Position numbers and translations under genes: made by a program
Notes under the pieces: model-generated
Databases searched by the model: none
The model's input: only the letters and a program-made list of their open reading frames with translations
What the model was told of the DNA's origin: nothing
NCBI GenBank assembly: GCA_964019425.1
Contig: OZ025826.1
Location: 372,001 to 436,000, forward strand
From: Flectonema sp. DT1601
Lineage: Eukaryota > Euglenozoa > Diplonemea > Diplonemida > Diplonemidae
DNA length: 64,000 bases
Direction of reading: 5' to 3'
Part shown: positions 30,303-40,030 of the stretch, piece by piece
Layout of the letters: each line of letters begins with the position of its first letter
Position numbering within the stretch: position 1 is the first letter of the stretch

Positions 30303-30606
30303 CTATCGATGTCAAACTCATTAGGAAGCATCTGATATGCGGAATCAGAGCACCAGCATTGTTGTGTCTTCACGATGTGGCTACAGGATCGTGTGCTGAA
30401 CTTGTTGTCTCGGCTAGTGGAGTAGTTGAGTGTCCTCAGTACCAGATGAGTGTTGATTCAGTCACACAATTTGCTGCTGAAATAACATGGAACAACACAG
30501 ACGTATTCTCATCGCCTGCTGTGTGTGGACCTGACATCTCTGTGACTTCAGTAGTGTTCTTTGGTAGTGCTTTAAACACGCATTGGGTACAACTTTCAGC
30601 TGTTCA
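30303..30606 (+). pseudogene. Coding-like orphan stretch upstream of SKP1-2
   Basis: About 100 residues open in one frame, with host-like codon use, balanced composition and four or more Cys (for example RAPALLCLHDVATGSC, ECPQYQMSVDSVTQF, AEITWNNTDVF, SAVCGPDISVTSVVFFG-like segments). It is not low-complexity and does not match SKP1. It has no start of its own and runs into the R-A repeat upstream. The acceptor-like CTCATCAG at 30630 would exclude it from the mature SKP1 mRNA. Probably a fragment of another gene caught during the SKP1 duplication; function not recognised. Confidence 0.35.
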
Positions 30607-30646
30607 AATTAAATATTTTTCCCTCATCAGGAGCTTAATTAATAAT

Positions 30647-31289
30647 ATGCCATTCACCATCGAGTCCGGTAACTACGGATCTGTCGATTTCTCAAAGTCG
30701 GTAGTTCTTCAGTCGAATGACCAAAAGCCGATTGAGTTTGTTGTTGAAAGAGAAGCATCAAAGATGTCAGGATTAATTAAAGACATGTTAGAAGATCAGG
30801 AGGGTGACGATCAGACTGTCATCCCAATCCCAAACGTAAATGGAAGAACTCTGAAGTATGTTTTAGAATACTGTGAATACCACTGGAACAACAAGGCTGA
30901 TCCTATCGACAAACCTCTTCGTGGAAAGATCGAAGAAGTAATCAGCTCATGGGATAGACAGTTCTTGTTAACAGATTTAATTAAAGGAGGAGATGAGAAG
31001 CAACATGAATTGTTGATCGATGTGATCATGGCTGCTAACTTCTTAAATATTAAAGATCTGTTGGATCTCACTTGTGCTTCTGTTGCTTCGATGATTAAGG
31101 GAAAGACTCCTGAACAGATTAGAGCGTTGTTTAATATTGAGAACGATTTCACTCCTGAGGAAGAAGAGAAGATTAGAGAAGAGAATAGGTTTGTGTTATT
31201 TACTTTATCGAATCCTCGTAACAGGACTACCTTTTTTAATGTGAAAACAAACAAACGAACAAACCAAACAGATGGTGTGAGGAGTCATA
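30647..31289 (+). CDS. SKP1: SKP1, copy 2 (two exons)
   Basis: Exons 30647-31188 and 31271-31289; 82-base GT-AG intron. Same 186-residue protein as copy 1, with only a few synonymous changes (for example AAG/AAA-type and GAC/GAT third-base differences). The intron shares only its first ~20 and last ~10 bases with copies 1 and 3. The ATG is 16 bases after CTCATCAG. The open frame continues upstream in phase through an orphan coding-like stretch, but the true start is the ATG shared by all copies, where inter-copy identity begins. Confidence 0.95.
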
Positions 31290-32031
31290 GATCGATTTGC
31301 ATTCGTCCTTCGCGACACATGTTTAGATTCTTATTGCTGGGAGTGTGCTGCTCCTGTTATTTTATTTTTTTTCACTAATTTTTTTCCTCTTTTTTTTTTT
31401 TTTTTTTCATTTTTTTGTGACCATTTTTTGATTCTCTCAGCCTGTTATCTCAATGACTCCGTTGAGACAAAACATGAAGAGAATTTTCTTTTAATATTTT
31501 TTTTTTTTTTTTTTTTATGTTTTATTTATATTATTTGAAAAGGAAAAAAATAATAATAAAATAAAATGAAAAAAGAGACTCATACATTTCTCGAATCCTT
31601 CTACGTTTATAGCATTCTATCTAGCCTTTGTGTGCTGACAAGATAACGAGAGGAAGAGAGGGATAAGGTGTTCTCTGAGTCAAGTTGTGGCCCAAAACTG
31701 AGTTAAAACAAAAAAAAAAAAACAGAAAAAAAAAATTTCAAAAAAAATTGTTAACAATCTTAGTCACCTTCGTGTTTTTTTTTCTCATTTTTTTTTTTCT
31801 GATTCCACTTTTTCCCATCCTCCTTCCTCTTCCTCTTCCCCGTGCCACTGTTAAGTTATTTATTGTAATCTGATATGTGTGTTGCTTTATATTTTCTTTT
31901 TTTTTTTAATTTAATCACAGTCCACAACATCCATACAAAATATAACAAATTATTGTTATTAAGGTTCGTTACATCAATAGGCTACTCCACCTTAAGTATT
32001 CATTTGACCCACACAGCTACTACGTACCACA
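31290..32031. other. Intergenic region
   Basis: T- and A-runs; no gene. Two possible acceptors precede the next gene: TTTAATCACAG ending near 31920 and CCACACAG ending at 32016. Confidence 0.6.
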
Positions 32032-32868
32032 ATGAAAGTGTATCAGTTTATGTTTTGCTTCGCCATGTTGGTTCTCGTGAACCTCAGTGATGGAAAGCTA
32101 TTTGCGATTGGAGACCTACACGGCGATTATAATAAAGCAGTTGAAGTATTGTTGACAATGGGTGTTATTGATGTAGACAAGAATTGGATTGGTGGCAGTA
32201 GTACAGTTGTTCAGTTGGGAGACGTCACTGACAGAGGTCCTCACAGCAGAGAAATAATCGATCTTTTTGAGGATGTTAAAAAAAGCGCAAAACTAAGTGG
32301 AGGAGAGGTAATTACACTTCTCGGTAATCATGAATTAATGAATATGATGGGTGATCTTCGTTACGTTAATCCCGATGAGTACAAGACAGGTGACAGGGCT
32401 AACGAATTCCAACCTGGAGGTAAGTACTGGGAAATACTAAAAGATTATCCTGTAGTAGCCTTGCGAGGATCTACTATATTTGTACACGCTGGATTTCCAG
32501 CTTCATTCGCTCAAATGGGTGTCGAAGAAATCAACCAACAAGTTCACAACGCAATCGCTAACAGTGATTGGTACGCACCAGTCTTAGGAGGTGGTGGTCC
32601 TCTCTGGACAAGAGATGAATTTGATTGTCAGAGAGTATCTGATGCTCTTACTGCTATTAATTTATTTGGAGAACATGTTCGTCGTATAATTGTTGGTCAC
32701 ACAATTCAAAGAGGAGGTCGTATCGGTGAATACTGTGAAGGAAAATTATACGCAATCGACGTAGCAATGTCCTTATCAATAACCCACAGAGACTATTTAG
32801 CCTATCTTGAAATTACTGCAACTGGGGCGATCCCTCACTACAGAACTTCTGAAGAACGCGGTCTGTGA
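32032..32868 (+). CDS. Secreted-type PPP phosphatase, Shewanella-like/bacterial-like group
   Basis: 278 residues with a signal peptide (MKVYQFMFCFAMLVLVNLSDG). The metallophosphatase motifs are complete: GDLHGD (Asp28, His30), GDVTDRG, GNHELM, a VHAGFP segment and GHTIQRGG. The spacing and the GNHELMN...GDLRYV block match Shewanella-like (SLP) PPP phosphatases and not PP1/PP2A, which lack signal peptides. It is expected to hydrolyse phosphoester bonds with two metal ions in a secretory or extracellular compartment; the substrate is unknown. It lies between SKP1 copies 2 and 3 with no functional link. Such genes are often considered of bacterial ancestry in protists. Confidence 0.88.
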   Translation: MKVYQFMFCFAMLVLVNLSDGKLFAIGDLHGDYNKAVEVLLTMGVIDVDKNWIGGSSTVVQLGDVTDRGPHSREIIDLFEDVKKSAKLSGGEVITLLGNHELMNMMGDLRYVNPDEYKTGDRANEFQPGGKYWEILKDYPVVALRGSTIFVHAGFPASFAQMGVEEINQQVHNAIANSDWYAPVLGGGGPLWTRDEFDCQRVSDALTAINLFGEHVRRIIVGHTIQRGGRIGEYCEGKLYAIDVAMSLSITHRDYLAYLEITATGAIPHYRTSEERGL

Positions 32869-33134
32869 TTGGAAGACCCCACCCTATTCTCTCTCATTGT
32901 TTTTGTCGTTCTATCTTACATTGATATCAACGTATTAATTAAGTTATAGCGCGAGTCTGGTTGTATTTACAATGGTTGTCTACTTGTGGTACTTATTAAT
33001 TACAGAAAGTAATGGATACTGTTCTGGTGATGGTCTGGTGTGGTTTTGCAATAGTTGTGTTTTTTTTTTTTCAAAAAAATTAATTTTAAATTTATTATTT
33101 TTTTTTTATTTCAGTAGTGAGCTTCTCATCAAAT

Positions 33135-33759
33135 ATGCCATTCACCATCGAGTCCGGTAACTACGGATCTGTCGATTTCTCAAAGTCGGTAGTTCTTCAG
33201 TCGAATGACCAAAAGCCGATTGAGTTTGTTGTTGAAAGAGAAGCATCAAAGATGTCAGGATTAATTAAAGACATGTTAGAAGATCAGGAGGGTGACGATC
33301 AGACTGTCATCCCAATCCCAAACGTAAATGGAAGAACTCTGAAGTATGTTTTAGAATACTGTGAATACCACTGGAACAACAAGGCTGATCCTATCGACAA
33401 ACCTCTTCGTGGAAAGATCGAAGAAGTAATCAGCTCATGGGACAGACAGTTCTTGTTAACAGATTTAATTAAAGGAGGAGATGAGAAGCAACATGAATTG
33501 TTGATCGATGTGATCATGGCTGCTAACTTCTTAAATATTAAAGATCTGTTGGATCTCACTTGTGCTTCTGTTGCTTCGATGATTAAGGGAAAGACTCCTG
33601 AACAGATTAGAGCGTTGTTTAATATTGAGAACGATTTCACTCCTGAGGAAGAAGAGAAGATTAGAGAAGAGAATAGGTTTGTGTTATTTACTTTATTTTG
33701 AATTACTTTGAAAAACAACAACAACAACACCAATGAACAGGTGGTGTGAGGAGTCCTAA
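33135..33759 (+). CDS. SKP1: SKP1, copy 3 (two exons)
   Basis: Exons 33135-33676 and 33741-33759; 64-base intron ending CAATGAACAG. Splicing gives the tail RWCEES and TAA. Protein identical or nearly identical to copies 1 and 2. The ATG is 20 bases after TTTATTTCAG. The 5' flank is unrelated to those of copies 1 and 2 and lacks R-A, so identity between the copies is limited to the coding exon and the first bases of the intron. Confidence 0.95.
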
Positions 33760-34149
33760 GCCTATTCGCGGGCATAGCAGGCAAGTACCGGTAATCCCTT
33801 AGAAGACGTAGCTGTCTTGGCAAGCTTGCCTATAATGTAGCCACCGTTGTTTATGTTATTAAATTTCACGTTAATTAACCCTTCGTCTCTTTTCCGTCTC
33901 TTTCCCCCGCTATTCTTACTCAGTGTTGTTTTTTTTCTCTTTTTTTTTCTCCCCGTTTTCTTTTTAACCATAAGAAGTTAAATTGAACCTGGATTTCTTT
34001 TTTTTTGTTTATTTATTTTATTTTTATTTTTATTATTATTATTTCTTTTTTTTTTTCTTCATCCCCCCCCCCGATTCCCTATCCACATAGATTCAAAAAA
34101 AAATAAATATAAAATAAAGTAAGGAGTCCTCTCCCCCCTTGCAGTTACT
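33760..34149. other. Intergenic region
   Basis: T-rich sequence with short C-runs; no gene. Confidence 0.6.
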
Positions 34150-34268
34150 TTAAAAGGCTAAGTTAAGCATCACCATAGTCACTGTATCCTCAACAGATGT
34201 TAAACCATCGCTATGTTAACGCGATACAAAACAGTTGTATTTTACAAATTCAAACATTCAACCCCCCC
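34150..34268 (+). repeat. Dispersed repeat R-B, copy 1
   Basis: Core: GGCTAAGTTAAGCATCAC, GTCACTGTATC, TGTTAAACCATCGCTATG, GATACAAAACAGTTGTATTTTAC and ATTCAACCCCC. Copies or parts also at 34300-34447, 34865-35072, 41490-41648, 42479-42572, 53581-53760 and 56530-56710. Confidence 0.8.
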
Positions 34269-34299
34269 TTGCAGTCAGTGTTTTCTTGTAAAGTATTTA

Positions 34300-34447
34300 C
34301 GTCAATCGCAGAGTGTATACCTACACTAACATTACCTTTAGTCACTGTATCTCAGAACTAATGTTAAATTATCGTTATGTTGTTTATGATACAAAACATT
34401 TGTATTTTACGTACAAATTCAAACATTCAACCCCCCCCCTTTGCAGT
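34300..34447 (+). repeat. Dispersed repeat R-B, copy 2
   Basis: Begins GTCAATCGCAGAGTG and shares CACTGTATCTCAGAACTAATG, TATTTTACGTACAAA and ATTCAACCCCCCC with other copies. Between 34450 and 34864 there is only A/T low-complexity sequence. Confidence 0.8.
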
Positions 34448-34864
34448 CAGTGTTTTCTTGTCAACATCATTGAGTTAGTAGTGACTGATTTCTATGATTT
34501 GCAAAAAAAAAAAAAATAACGGGGGGAGAGGAAATTTGAGAGGGGGAGCAGAAAAAAAAAGAAAAAGAAAAAAGGAATTCTTAAAGTTATTGCCATATTA
34601 CCTAACAATATTATTATTATTATTATTTTTTTTTTTGAATTTTATTCTTATTGTTTTTGAATGAAAAAAAAACAAAACAAAACAAAAAACAATTTTTCAA
34701 GCGATGAGAAAACATTTGCTAAGAGTAAGAAAAAAAAAAAAAAAAAAAAAAAAAGTATTTAAATTAAATGAATGAATCCAGGTGAGAGAAAAATAAATTC
34801 TATACAAAGAAAAAAAAGTTTTGTTGAAAATATTAAAAAAAAAAAAATTAATTTCACCCCCTCC

Positions 34865-35072
34865 ACAGACTTACTTCTACACCATACTGATGATGAGAGA
34901 ATAGAGGTAAGAGGTATATGGATTACTCTCGAAACCTAATAGCTACTTTAAAAGGCTAAGTTAAGCATCACACCCAGTCACTGTATCTCAGAACTAATGT
35001 TAAATTATCGTTATGTTTTTTATGATACAAAACATTTGTATTTTACGTACAAAATCAAACAGTTAACCCCTC
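34865..35072 (+). repeat. Dispersed repeat R-B, longest copy
   Basis: Includes the 5' part ACTTACTTCTACACCATACTG, GATGAGAGAATAGA and GGTATATGGATTACTCTCG before the shared core. It looks like the full-length form (about 200 bases). Confidence 0.8.
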
Positions 35073-35085
35073 CAGAGATTAAGGC

Positions 35086-35150
35086 TCCTGAAAACTACGT
35101 ATTCCAGATGTGTTTTATGGAACAGCAGAACAATTGTGTTTTTTTTTATA
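35086..35150 (+). repeat. Short repeat before the CCCH gene
   Basis: GAAAACTACGTATTCC followed by TGTGT.TGGAA and CAGAACA..GTGT, then a T-run. A sister copy lies just after the gene at 36240-36310. Confidence 0.7.
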
Positions 35151-35237
35151 TTTTGATTTAGTGCATTTTTTAAACTTCGATCTAATACAAAACAACAATT
35201 TCTTTGAACCAGAACTTCCCGGGGATACCAAAACAAC

Positions 35238-36185
35238 ATGACTGGACCTTATTTGACGAGATCTCCTTCAAAAGAATTCGTTCAGATAAAGGACCCATTA
35301 GCAAAGGGTGACATTATATACAATGTACCACTCTGTAAGATAATTGAAACAGCTGGATTGAAAGGAAAAGGTCATCGATCTTGTTTGTGTAGATTATATT
35401 TAGAGGGTCGATGTGGTCAGGGGAAGAAATGTAAATCTTTCCACGTCGATGTAAATTACGTGGCAGAATTAAGAGAAAAACACGAGATCGAAATTGAGCA
35501 AAATTTTATAACAGAAGTTGTTGTATTTGAACATGACCGGTCTTACAATGCAGTTTTCGCAGTTCGATTCCCTGCGGTGATGAAAACCAAAGGACTAGAA
35601 GATTACCGAAAGGAGTACTCCGAATGTAAAATTACTCCAAAGAAGCTCTGTGATGCTGGAACCTGTCTGTCTGGTGAGCGTTGTAAATTTATTCACGTTA
35701 AAGACGCGGAACTGAAATCTTTGAATCTGAGAAGACTTCGTACCCCCTGCTGCCAACTTCACGGGGACAGACACAACCTGAGTATCGGAGCATCAGTTCA
35801 AATCCAAGGAACTGAATTACTATTCATCCCATGTCACTTACTTGCATGGAATGACGCAATAAGAAAAGTTTCAAGAGGTCGTCTTCTAACAAAAAGAGAT
35901 ATTTGTATTCCTCACATAAACGGAAGATGTAAGTATGGTAAATCATGTGGTCATCTTCATGTTTGTAGATCATGGTGGAAGTCTCAGTGTGATCATCGGA
36001 ATTCAATTGATTACCATCCAGTAACACCATCGATGAATGGATTCAGATCTGATGATGACTTTGGAATTATCACTACTGAGGAGTCATTTGGTCTTCCGGT
36101 TTGGGATGAGAATGCCCCACCTCGTCTTGATAGAATGTGCTCAACGGATTTCTGTAGTGTGCAACCCACACCACTTCGAAACTAA
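35238..36185 (+). CDS. CCCH-type zinc-finger protein
   Basis: 315 residues with three CCCH fingers: CRLYLEGRCGQGKKCKSFH (C51-x7-C59-x5-C65-x3-H69), a second with CDAGTCLSGERCKFIH (C-x4-C-x5-C-x3-H or x7 using the preceding Cys), and CIPHINGRCKYGKSCGHLH (C-x7-C-x5-C-x3-H). Such fingers usually bind single-stranded AU-rich RNA and act in mRNA stability or processing. The linker between fingers 2 and 3 has its own Cys/His (CCQLHGDRH) and the C-terminus is acidic and unstructured. No other domain is recognised. ATG 24 bases after TTGAACCAG. Single exon. Confidence 0.85.
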   Translation: MTGPYLTRSPSKEFVQIKDPLAKGDIIYNVPLCKIIETAGLKGKGHRSCLCRLYLEGRCGQGKKCKSFHVDVNYVAELREKHEIEIEQNFITEVVVFEHDRSYNAVFAVRFPAVMKTKGLEDYRKEYSECKITPKKLCDAGTCLSGERCKFIHVKDAELKSLNLRRLRTPCCQLHGDRHNLSIGASVQIQGTELLFIPCHLLAWNDAIRKVSRGRLLTKRDICIPHINGRCKYGKSCGHLHVCRSWWKSQCDHRNSIDYHPVTPSMNGFRSDDDFGIITTEESFGLPVWDENAPPRLDRMCSTDFCSVQPTPLRN

Positions 36186-36239
36186 TTACTGTACTACGAA
36201 GTAATCTTTGCTGTTAAACCCAAAGTTATGAAGGACATG

Positions 36240-36310
36240 TGAGGTCTATGAAAACTACGTATTCCGCACTGTTGTGTGGAAGAAACAGAACACGATGTGT
36301 TTTTTTTTTC
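36240..36310 (+). repeat. Short repeat after the CCCH gene
   Basis: Diverged direct copy of 35086-35150. The 36311-36965 gap that follows contains only T-runs and unique AT-rich sequence. Confidence 0.7.
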
Positions 36311-36965
36311 TTCTTTTTTTTTTGTTATTCTAACTTCTTTTCATATGGAGAATACTTGTACTTGTTAACTTCCTTTCTAACCTCATATTTCTCCGAGTTA
36401 CTGATGACGATAATTTCTTTGTGTTGATCGCTGCTCTTGTAGCCACTTCTTATTGTCATTGTCAGGGTGGTATATTCCTTGATCTCTCTCTTTTGTGTAA
36501 AAAAAGTTCCCCCCCCCTTTTTTTTTAATGCCTAAAGTTGTTAACTGTCAAAGTTTCATCCCATTCTTAAGGTTGATTTTACGGCCTTTTTACGTAACAG
36601 AATATTATTTTTGTGTTTTTTCAGCACAAATTGTTGTTTAGTTGAGGTCAAAAAATCTTTTTTTTTCTTCTCACTTTTTTATCGAAATGCTTACCCGCAC
36701 CCTAAGGCAATCATTTCGAAGTCTTAATACATACACTAACCCTATTGTTAAGGCTAGCTCAGTCATTTACCGTACTGGATAAGACACGTTCAGATTACTT
36801 GCTTTTTTTTTCTTCATTTCTTGTTTTTTTCCTCTCCAGTCAGCAAAATTGTATCGAACGAATGTCTTAGCTAATGAGATGCCATTGATGTTTTGTTGAA
36901 TTTTTTTTTTAAAAATTTTTTTTTTTTTTAAATGTTCTCAATCATCAGGTACATCAGACCAAGAG

Positions 36966-38255
36966 ATGGACCACTCTACAGATTTGAATGACAGACGGAA
37001 ACGGAACACCAACACTTCAGTTGGAGATACTCGTGTTTTACTAACTGCGTTATCTGGCGAACGAGGACCACCTCCGGGAGCAGCAGAAGAGTTCTTTTGG
37101 TTGTTCAGTCAGTTTGGTGTAGTTGAGAAAATTTCAATATTTAAAAAACAATCGAAACATCAAATTTTTACTCAATACGATAAACCTGAAAGTTGTAGTA
37201 AAGCATTAAACAGTCTGAACGGATCAGCCGTAACTTTGTTTGATAAATTAGCAGACGGACCTTATAAGTTTGAGCTTGCGGCTCTTCCATCATTCCTGGT
37301 AGAACTTACTTTTAAAAAGATCAATTCAAGAAATCGAGAATACAAAAAAGAAAATTTCTTAATAAATGAAATGTTGAAAATTGATAAGTTCCCTGATCAG
37401 GCTTTGGATTTTTTATGGAATAATCACATAAAAGGTGAAGGTTGGCTCATCCCAAAGCAACCTGACCACATGAGAGGACACATCCCAGAGGGTCCAGGTA
37501 TCCCCAAAGGCACTAGGGGTGACTGCGCCTATATAGCTGGATTCCCGGGTGATGGCTCTAACCCAGCAATGATGTTTACAGCTGAACACTTGTTTAGAAT
37601 CGCATCGATTTTTGGAACTGTTTTATGTGCTCGAAAAGTAAAAAAAGGAGACGGAGGAACCTTCTTAGTACAATTTGATCATAAACAGGCCTGTGAACGT
37701 TTTGTAACTTTCATGAATGGTATCCCCCTTGGAGATACCATCCTTAGAGCAGAAGAATCAATCTACGGGAATACCATGTTTTGGATTAACAGTGGAGCTC
37801 AAGAGATACAGGCGAACATCTTTATGTTAAATGAAAGAGATGTCAGACCGGAGATACTACCAAGTGAATTCTTAGATAAGATGTTGTTATCTGAGTGGAT
37901 AGGTGTTCAGGGTGTTGATGAAGAAACAGGTTGTCAGTTATTGGAATCCGTCCTCGGTAGAGAAATTGAAAATTCTGACAGTCTACCTGACTCCTCTCCG
38001 TCAGCAGAAATTCCAGCCATAGCTGGCCCGCTTGAAGTTATTGAAATACTGCGAGCTATCGGAATACTGCATGGAAAGATAACACCTCGAGGTATTGCTG
38101 TTGCTTACTTCTTACAGGTAGCAAACACTTCTTATATCGATGACCCACCCCTTGGCTTACTCGATGGTATCGACTATGATGAGCTATTCGGTCGAAGTGT
38201 CACAGGAACCTATCAAGGTCCTGTTTTTCAATACCGTTCTAGTACCATTCAGTAG
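36966..38255 (+). CDS. PTB/hnRNP-L-like RNA-binding protein
   Basis: 429 residues with at least two RRM-like domains. The first (about 22-115) resembles PTB/hnRNP L RRM2: a loop-rich start, FFWLFSQFGVVEKISIFKK, then QIFTQYDKPESCSKALNSLNG and the characteristic extra strand with LTFKKINSRNREYKKENF. The second (about 185-275) has CAYIAGFP, HLFRIASIFGTVLCARKVKK, FLVQFDHKQACERFVTFMNG and ILRAEES. PTB-family proteins bind pyrimidine-rich RNA and regulate splicing. The C-terminal ~150 residues are not recognised. Start at the first ATG, 17 bases after AATCATCAG. In a genome with pyrimidine-rich pre-ATG acceptors, a link to splice-site selection is plausible but untested. Confidence 0.75.
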   Translation: MDHSTDLNDRRKRNTNTSVGDTRVLLTALSGERGPPPGAAEEFFWLFSQFGVVEKISIFKKQSKHQIFTQYDKPESCSKALNSLNGSAVTLFDKLADGPYKFELAALPSFLVELTFKKINSRNREYKKENFLINEMLKIDKFPDQALDFLWNNHIKGEGWLIPKQPDHMRGHIPEGPGIPKGTRGDCAYIAGFPGDGSNPAMMFTAEHLFRIASIFGTVLCARKVKKGDGGTFLVQFDHKQACERFVTFMNGIPLGDTILRAEESIYGNTMFWINSGAQEIQANIFMLNERDVRPEILPSEFLDKMLLSEWIGVQGVDEETGCQLLESVLGREIENSDSLPDSSPSAEIPAIAGPLEVIEILRAIGILHGKITPRGIAVAYFLQVANTSYIDDPPLGLLDGIDYDELFGRSVTGTYQGPVFQYRSSTIQ

Positions 38256-38745
38256 CGGGGTTTTTTTTTTGTATAACGCTACGTATTGATTTTCTCTTAC
38301 TTTTTATAGCTATATACTTTTTTTTTTTTTTTTTCCTTCTCTCTATCTCTCCCCTTTTAGCTTAATCAGTAACCTCTTCTTATTTTTTGTTATTGTTGGT
38401 TTTAAAAATGAGCATTTTTCGTGTATTTCGCGGTGCTCAGCCGTGGTCTTGAATCCGTCGGTAGTTTCTGTTATGAAAATCTGTTTTTTTATTTTACAGA
38501 AGTGACCAGCAGTTGGTTCTTGCTTGCTGTGTCTATAAACAAAATTACTTACCATTTCGGAGGCTCTAATGATATTCATAAGAAGCTTTTGTAGCCGTTT
38601 GATTTCTGTTTTTTTTGTCTTCTCTCTTTTTATTTTTTAATAGCTTTTTTTTTTTTTTTCTGTTTTAAAAAAATCAGACTAGGTGGAAAGCTGGCAATAG
38701 CATGCTGTGTTCAGGAAAATCCCCCCCCCCCTACCAGTCATTAGC
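38256..38745. other. Intergenic region
   Basis: Start of an 11.5-kb stretch with no protein gene. T-runs only; no feature seen. Confidence 0.6.
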
Positions 38746-38895
38746 CTAAGCTATTCCATAACAACTCCTAATAAGATTTGGGTCTAATTACGTTGCCTGT
38801 TGTCCTCGTAGCTCTATTGGAGTTAACCCGATGCTCCTTTGTTTGCTATCAGCGATGCAATAAGAAATGTAATGGATTTCTTTGTCTATCTATCT
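38746..38895 (+). repeat. Dispersed repeat R-A, copy with 16-base insertion
   Basis: Same core as at 29085, but with GCCTGTTGTCCTCGTAG inserted between TACGTT and CTCTATTGG. A partial copy at 43205-43290 has a shortened form of this insert (GCCTCGTAG). 38896-39305 has a TATC microsatellite, an A-run and no gene. Confidence 0.8.
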
Positions 38896-38982
38896 ATCTA
38901 ATTTTTTTTTTTTCCATTCCCTTCTTCCGTAGTCTCTTGCGTTTGACTACCGATTTACGTAGAATTGATTGGTACTTTTTGT

Positions 38983-39016
<34 letters not shown>

Positions 39017-39305
39017 GTTTTACCTTTAAGGATTTGAATGTTATGTTCTCCCTTGCCTTAATTGGTTCATACGAGTGGAATATTTTCTTCTCAACGATCG
39101 CTGTCGATCCCGTCACAGAAAAGCTTCAGACATAGAAAGTGAAAACGCCACCTCCACAGCTTTCATCTTGCAGTTTGTTTGTGTTATTTTTTTATTGTCA
39201 TTTTTTTTGTGGCTTCTTTTGTTTGTTGGAAAAAGTGTTGGGGGGAAAAAAAAAAAAAAAAAAATGAGAGATAATTTTAGTCTAAATAATTATTACCAAA
39301 CTAGA

Positions 39306-39560
39306 GAGTCTTAACGTGTTCATACAAACTCTGGTGGAGGTCCGTTGCGGTGTTGACGTGCAAATCGCTCGTCAAAGCTGGGTATAGGGGCGAAAGACCC
39401 ATCGAACCATCTAGTAGCTGGTTCACTCCGAAGTTTCCCTCAGGATAGCTGGAACCATAAAAGGAGTTACGCCAGGTAAAGCGAATGATTGGAGGCATTG
39501 GGGATATCGTTTCCTCGACCTATTCTCAAACTTTAAATGGGCTGAGGATGTTAGGGTAAG
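39306..39560 (+). rRNA. Isolated fragment of LSU (28S-type) ribosomal RNA
   Basis: Recognisable conserved segments of eukaryotic LSU rRNA in correct order: ACTCTGGTGGAGGTCCG, TGACGTGCAAATCG, GGGTATAGGGGCGAAAGAC, ATCGAACCATCTAGTAGCTGG, GAAGTTTCCCTCAGGATAGC, GGTAAAGCGAATGATT, GAGGCATTGGGGA and CTATTCTCAAACTTTAAATGG. These belong to the domain II/III part of the large-subunit gene. Conserved sequence stops on both sides in unrelated repeat and AT-rich DNA, so only about 250 bases of the ~3-4-kb gene are here. Either a dispersed rDNA pseudogene fragment or a genuine piece of a fragmented LSU rRNA. An open frame on the opposite strand is fortuitous. Confidence 0.9.
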
Positions 39561-39599
39561 TTTTCATTATTTTTAGAGCCCAAGAATGAACAATTGCCC

Positions 39600-40030
39600 T
39601 CTGTGATACGGTCCACGGTTATGACCATAAACTGACTGCCATCTTATCTGATTCTTTTGTTTTCATTTCTTGCTGAGTGATATGGCTAATGTGGTAGCTT
39701 TCTAAGCCCACAATACAATTATAATGCTTTGGACAACTGGGGGGTGAACGATCCTCGGTACTGTTCCTCGGTGGGTTTCTATTTTCTTTCGTGGAGTGTG
39801 GGCATGTGGCACATAGGGTCTTATTATCAAGATAGTGCTGTAATATGGAATAAAAAAAATATTTTTTATTTTTTTTTTTCGCCTTCCCCCACTCCCAGAT
39901 CATTTCTCTTTTTATTTTCTTTAATTGTTTTCAGCCCGTTAGCCTCTGGGACTTCCAGCCGAAGCTATGAAACTGCAATCTTCGCGATTGGGTCCTTACT
40001 GATGCGGGCTACCCAGACCCCCTCGTAGTC
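39600..40030 (+). repeat. Dispersed repeat R-C, copy 1
   Basis: Shares long segments with 54490-54945 and 57430-57885: TTATGACC.TAAACTGACTG, TTTCATTTCTTGCTGAGTG, TGCTTTGGACAACTGGGGG, AACGATCCTCGGTACTGTTC, CTCCCAGATCATTTCTCTTT and a shared end with GGGTCCTTACTGATGCGGGC. About 400 bases with indels; no coding potential. Confidence 0.8.

Noticed and set aside
39301-39498. Open frame on the minus strand (65 residues)
   Set aside because: It is antisense to conserved LSU rRNA sequence.
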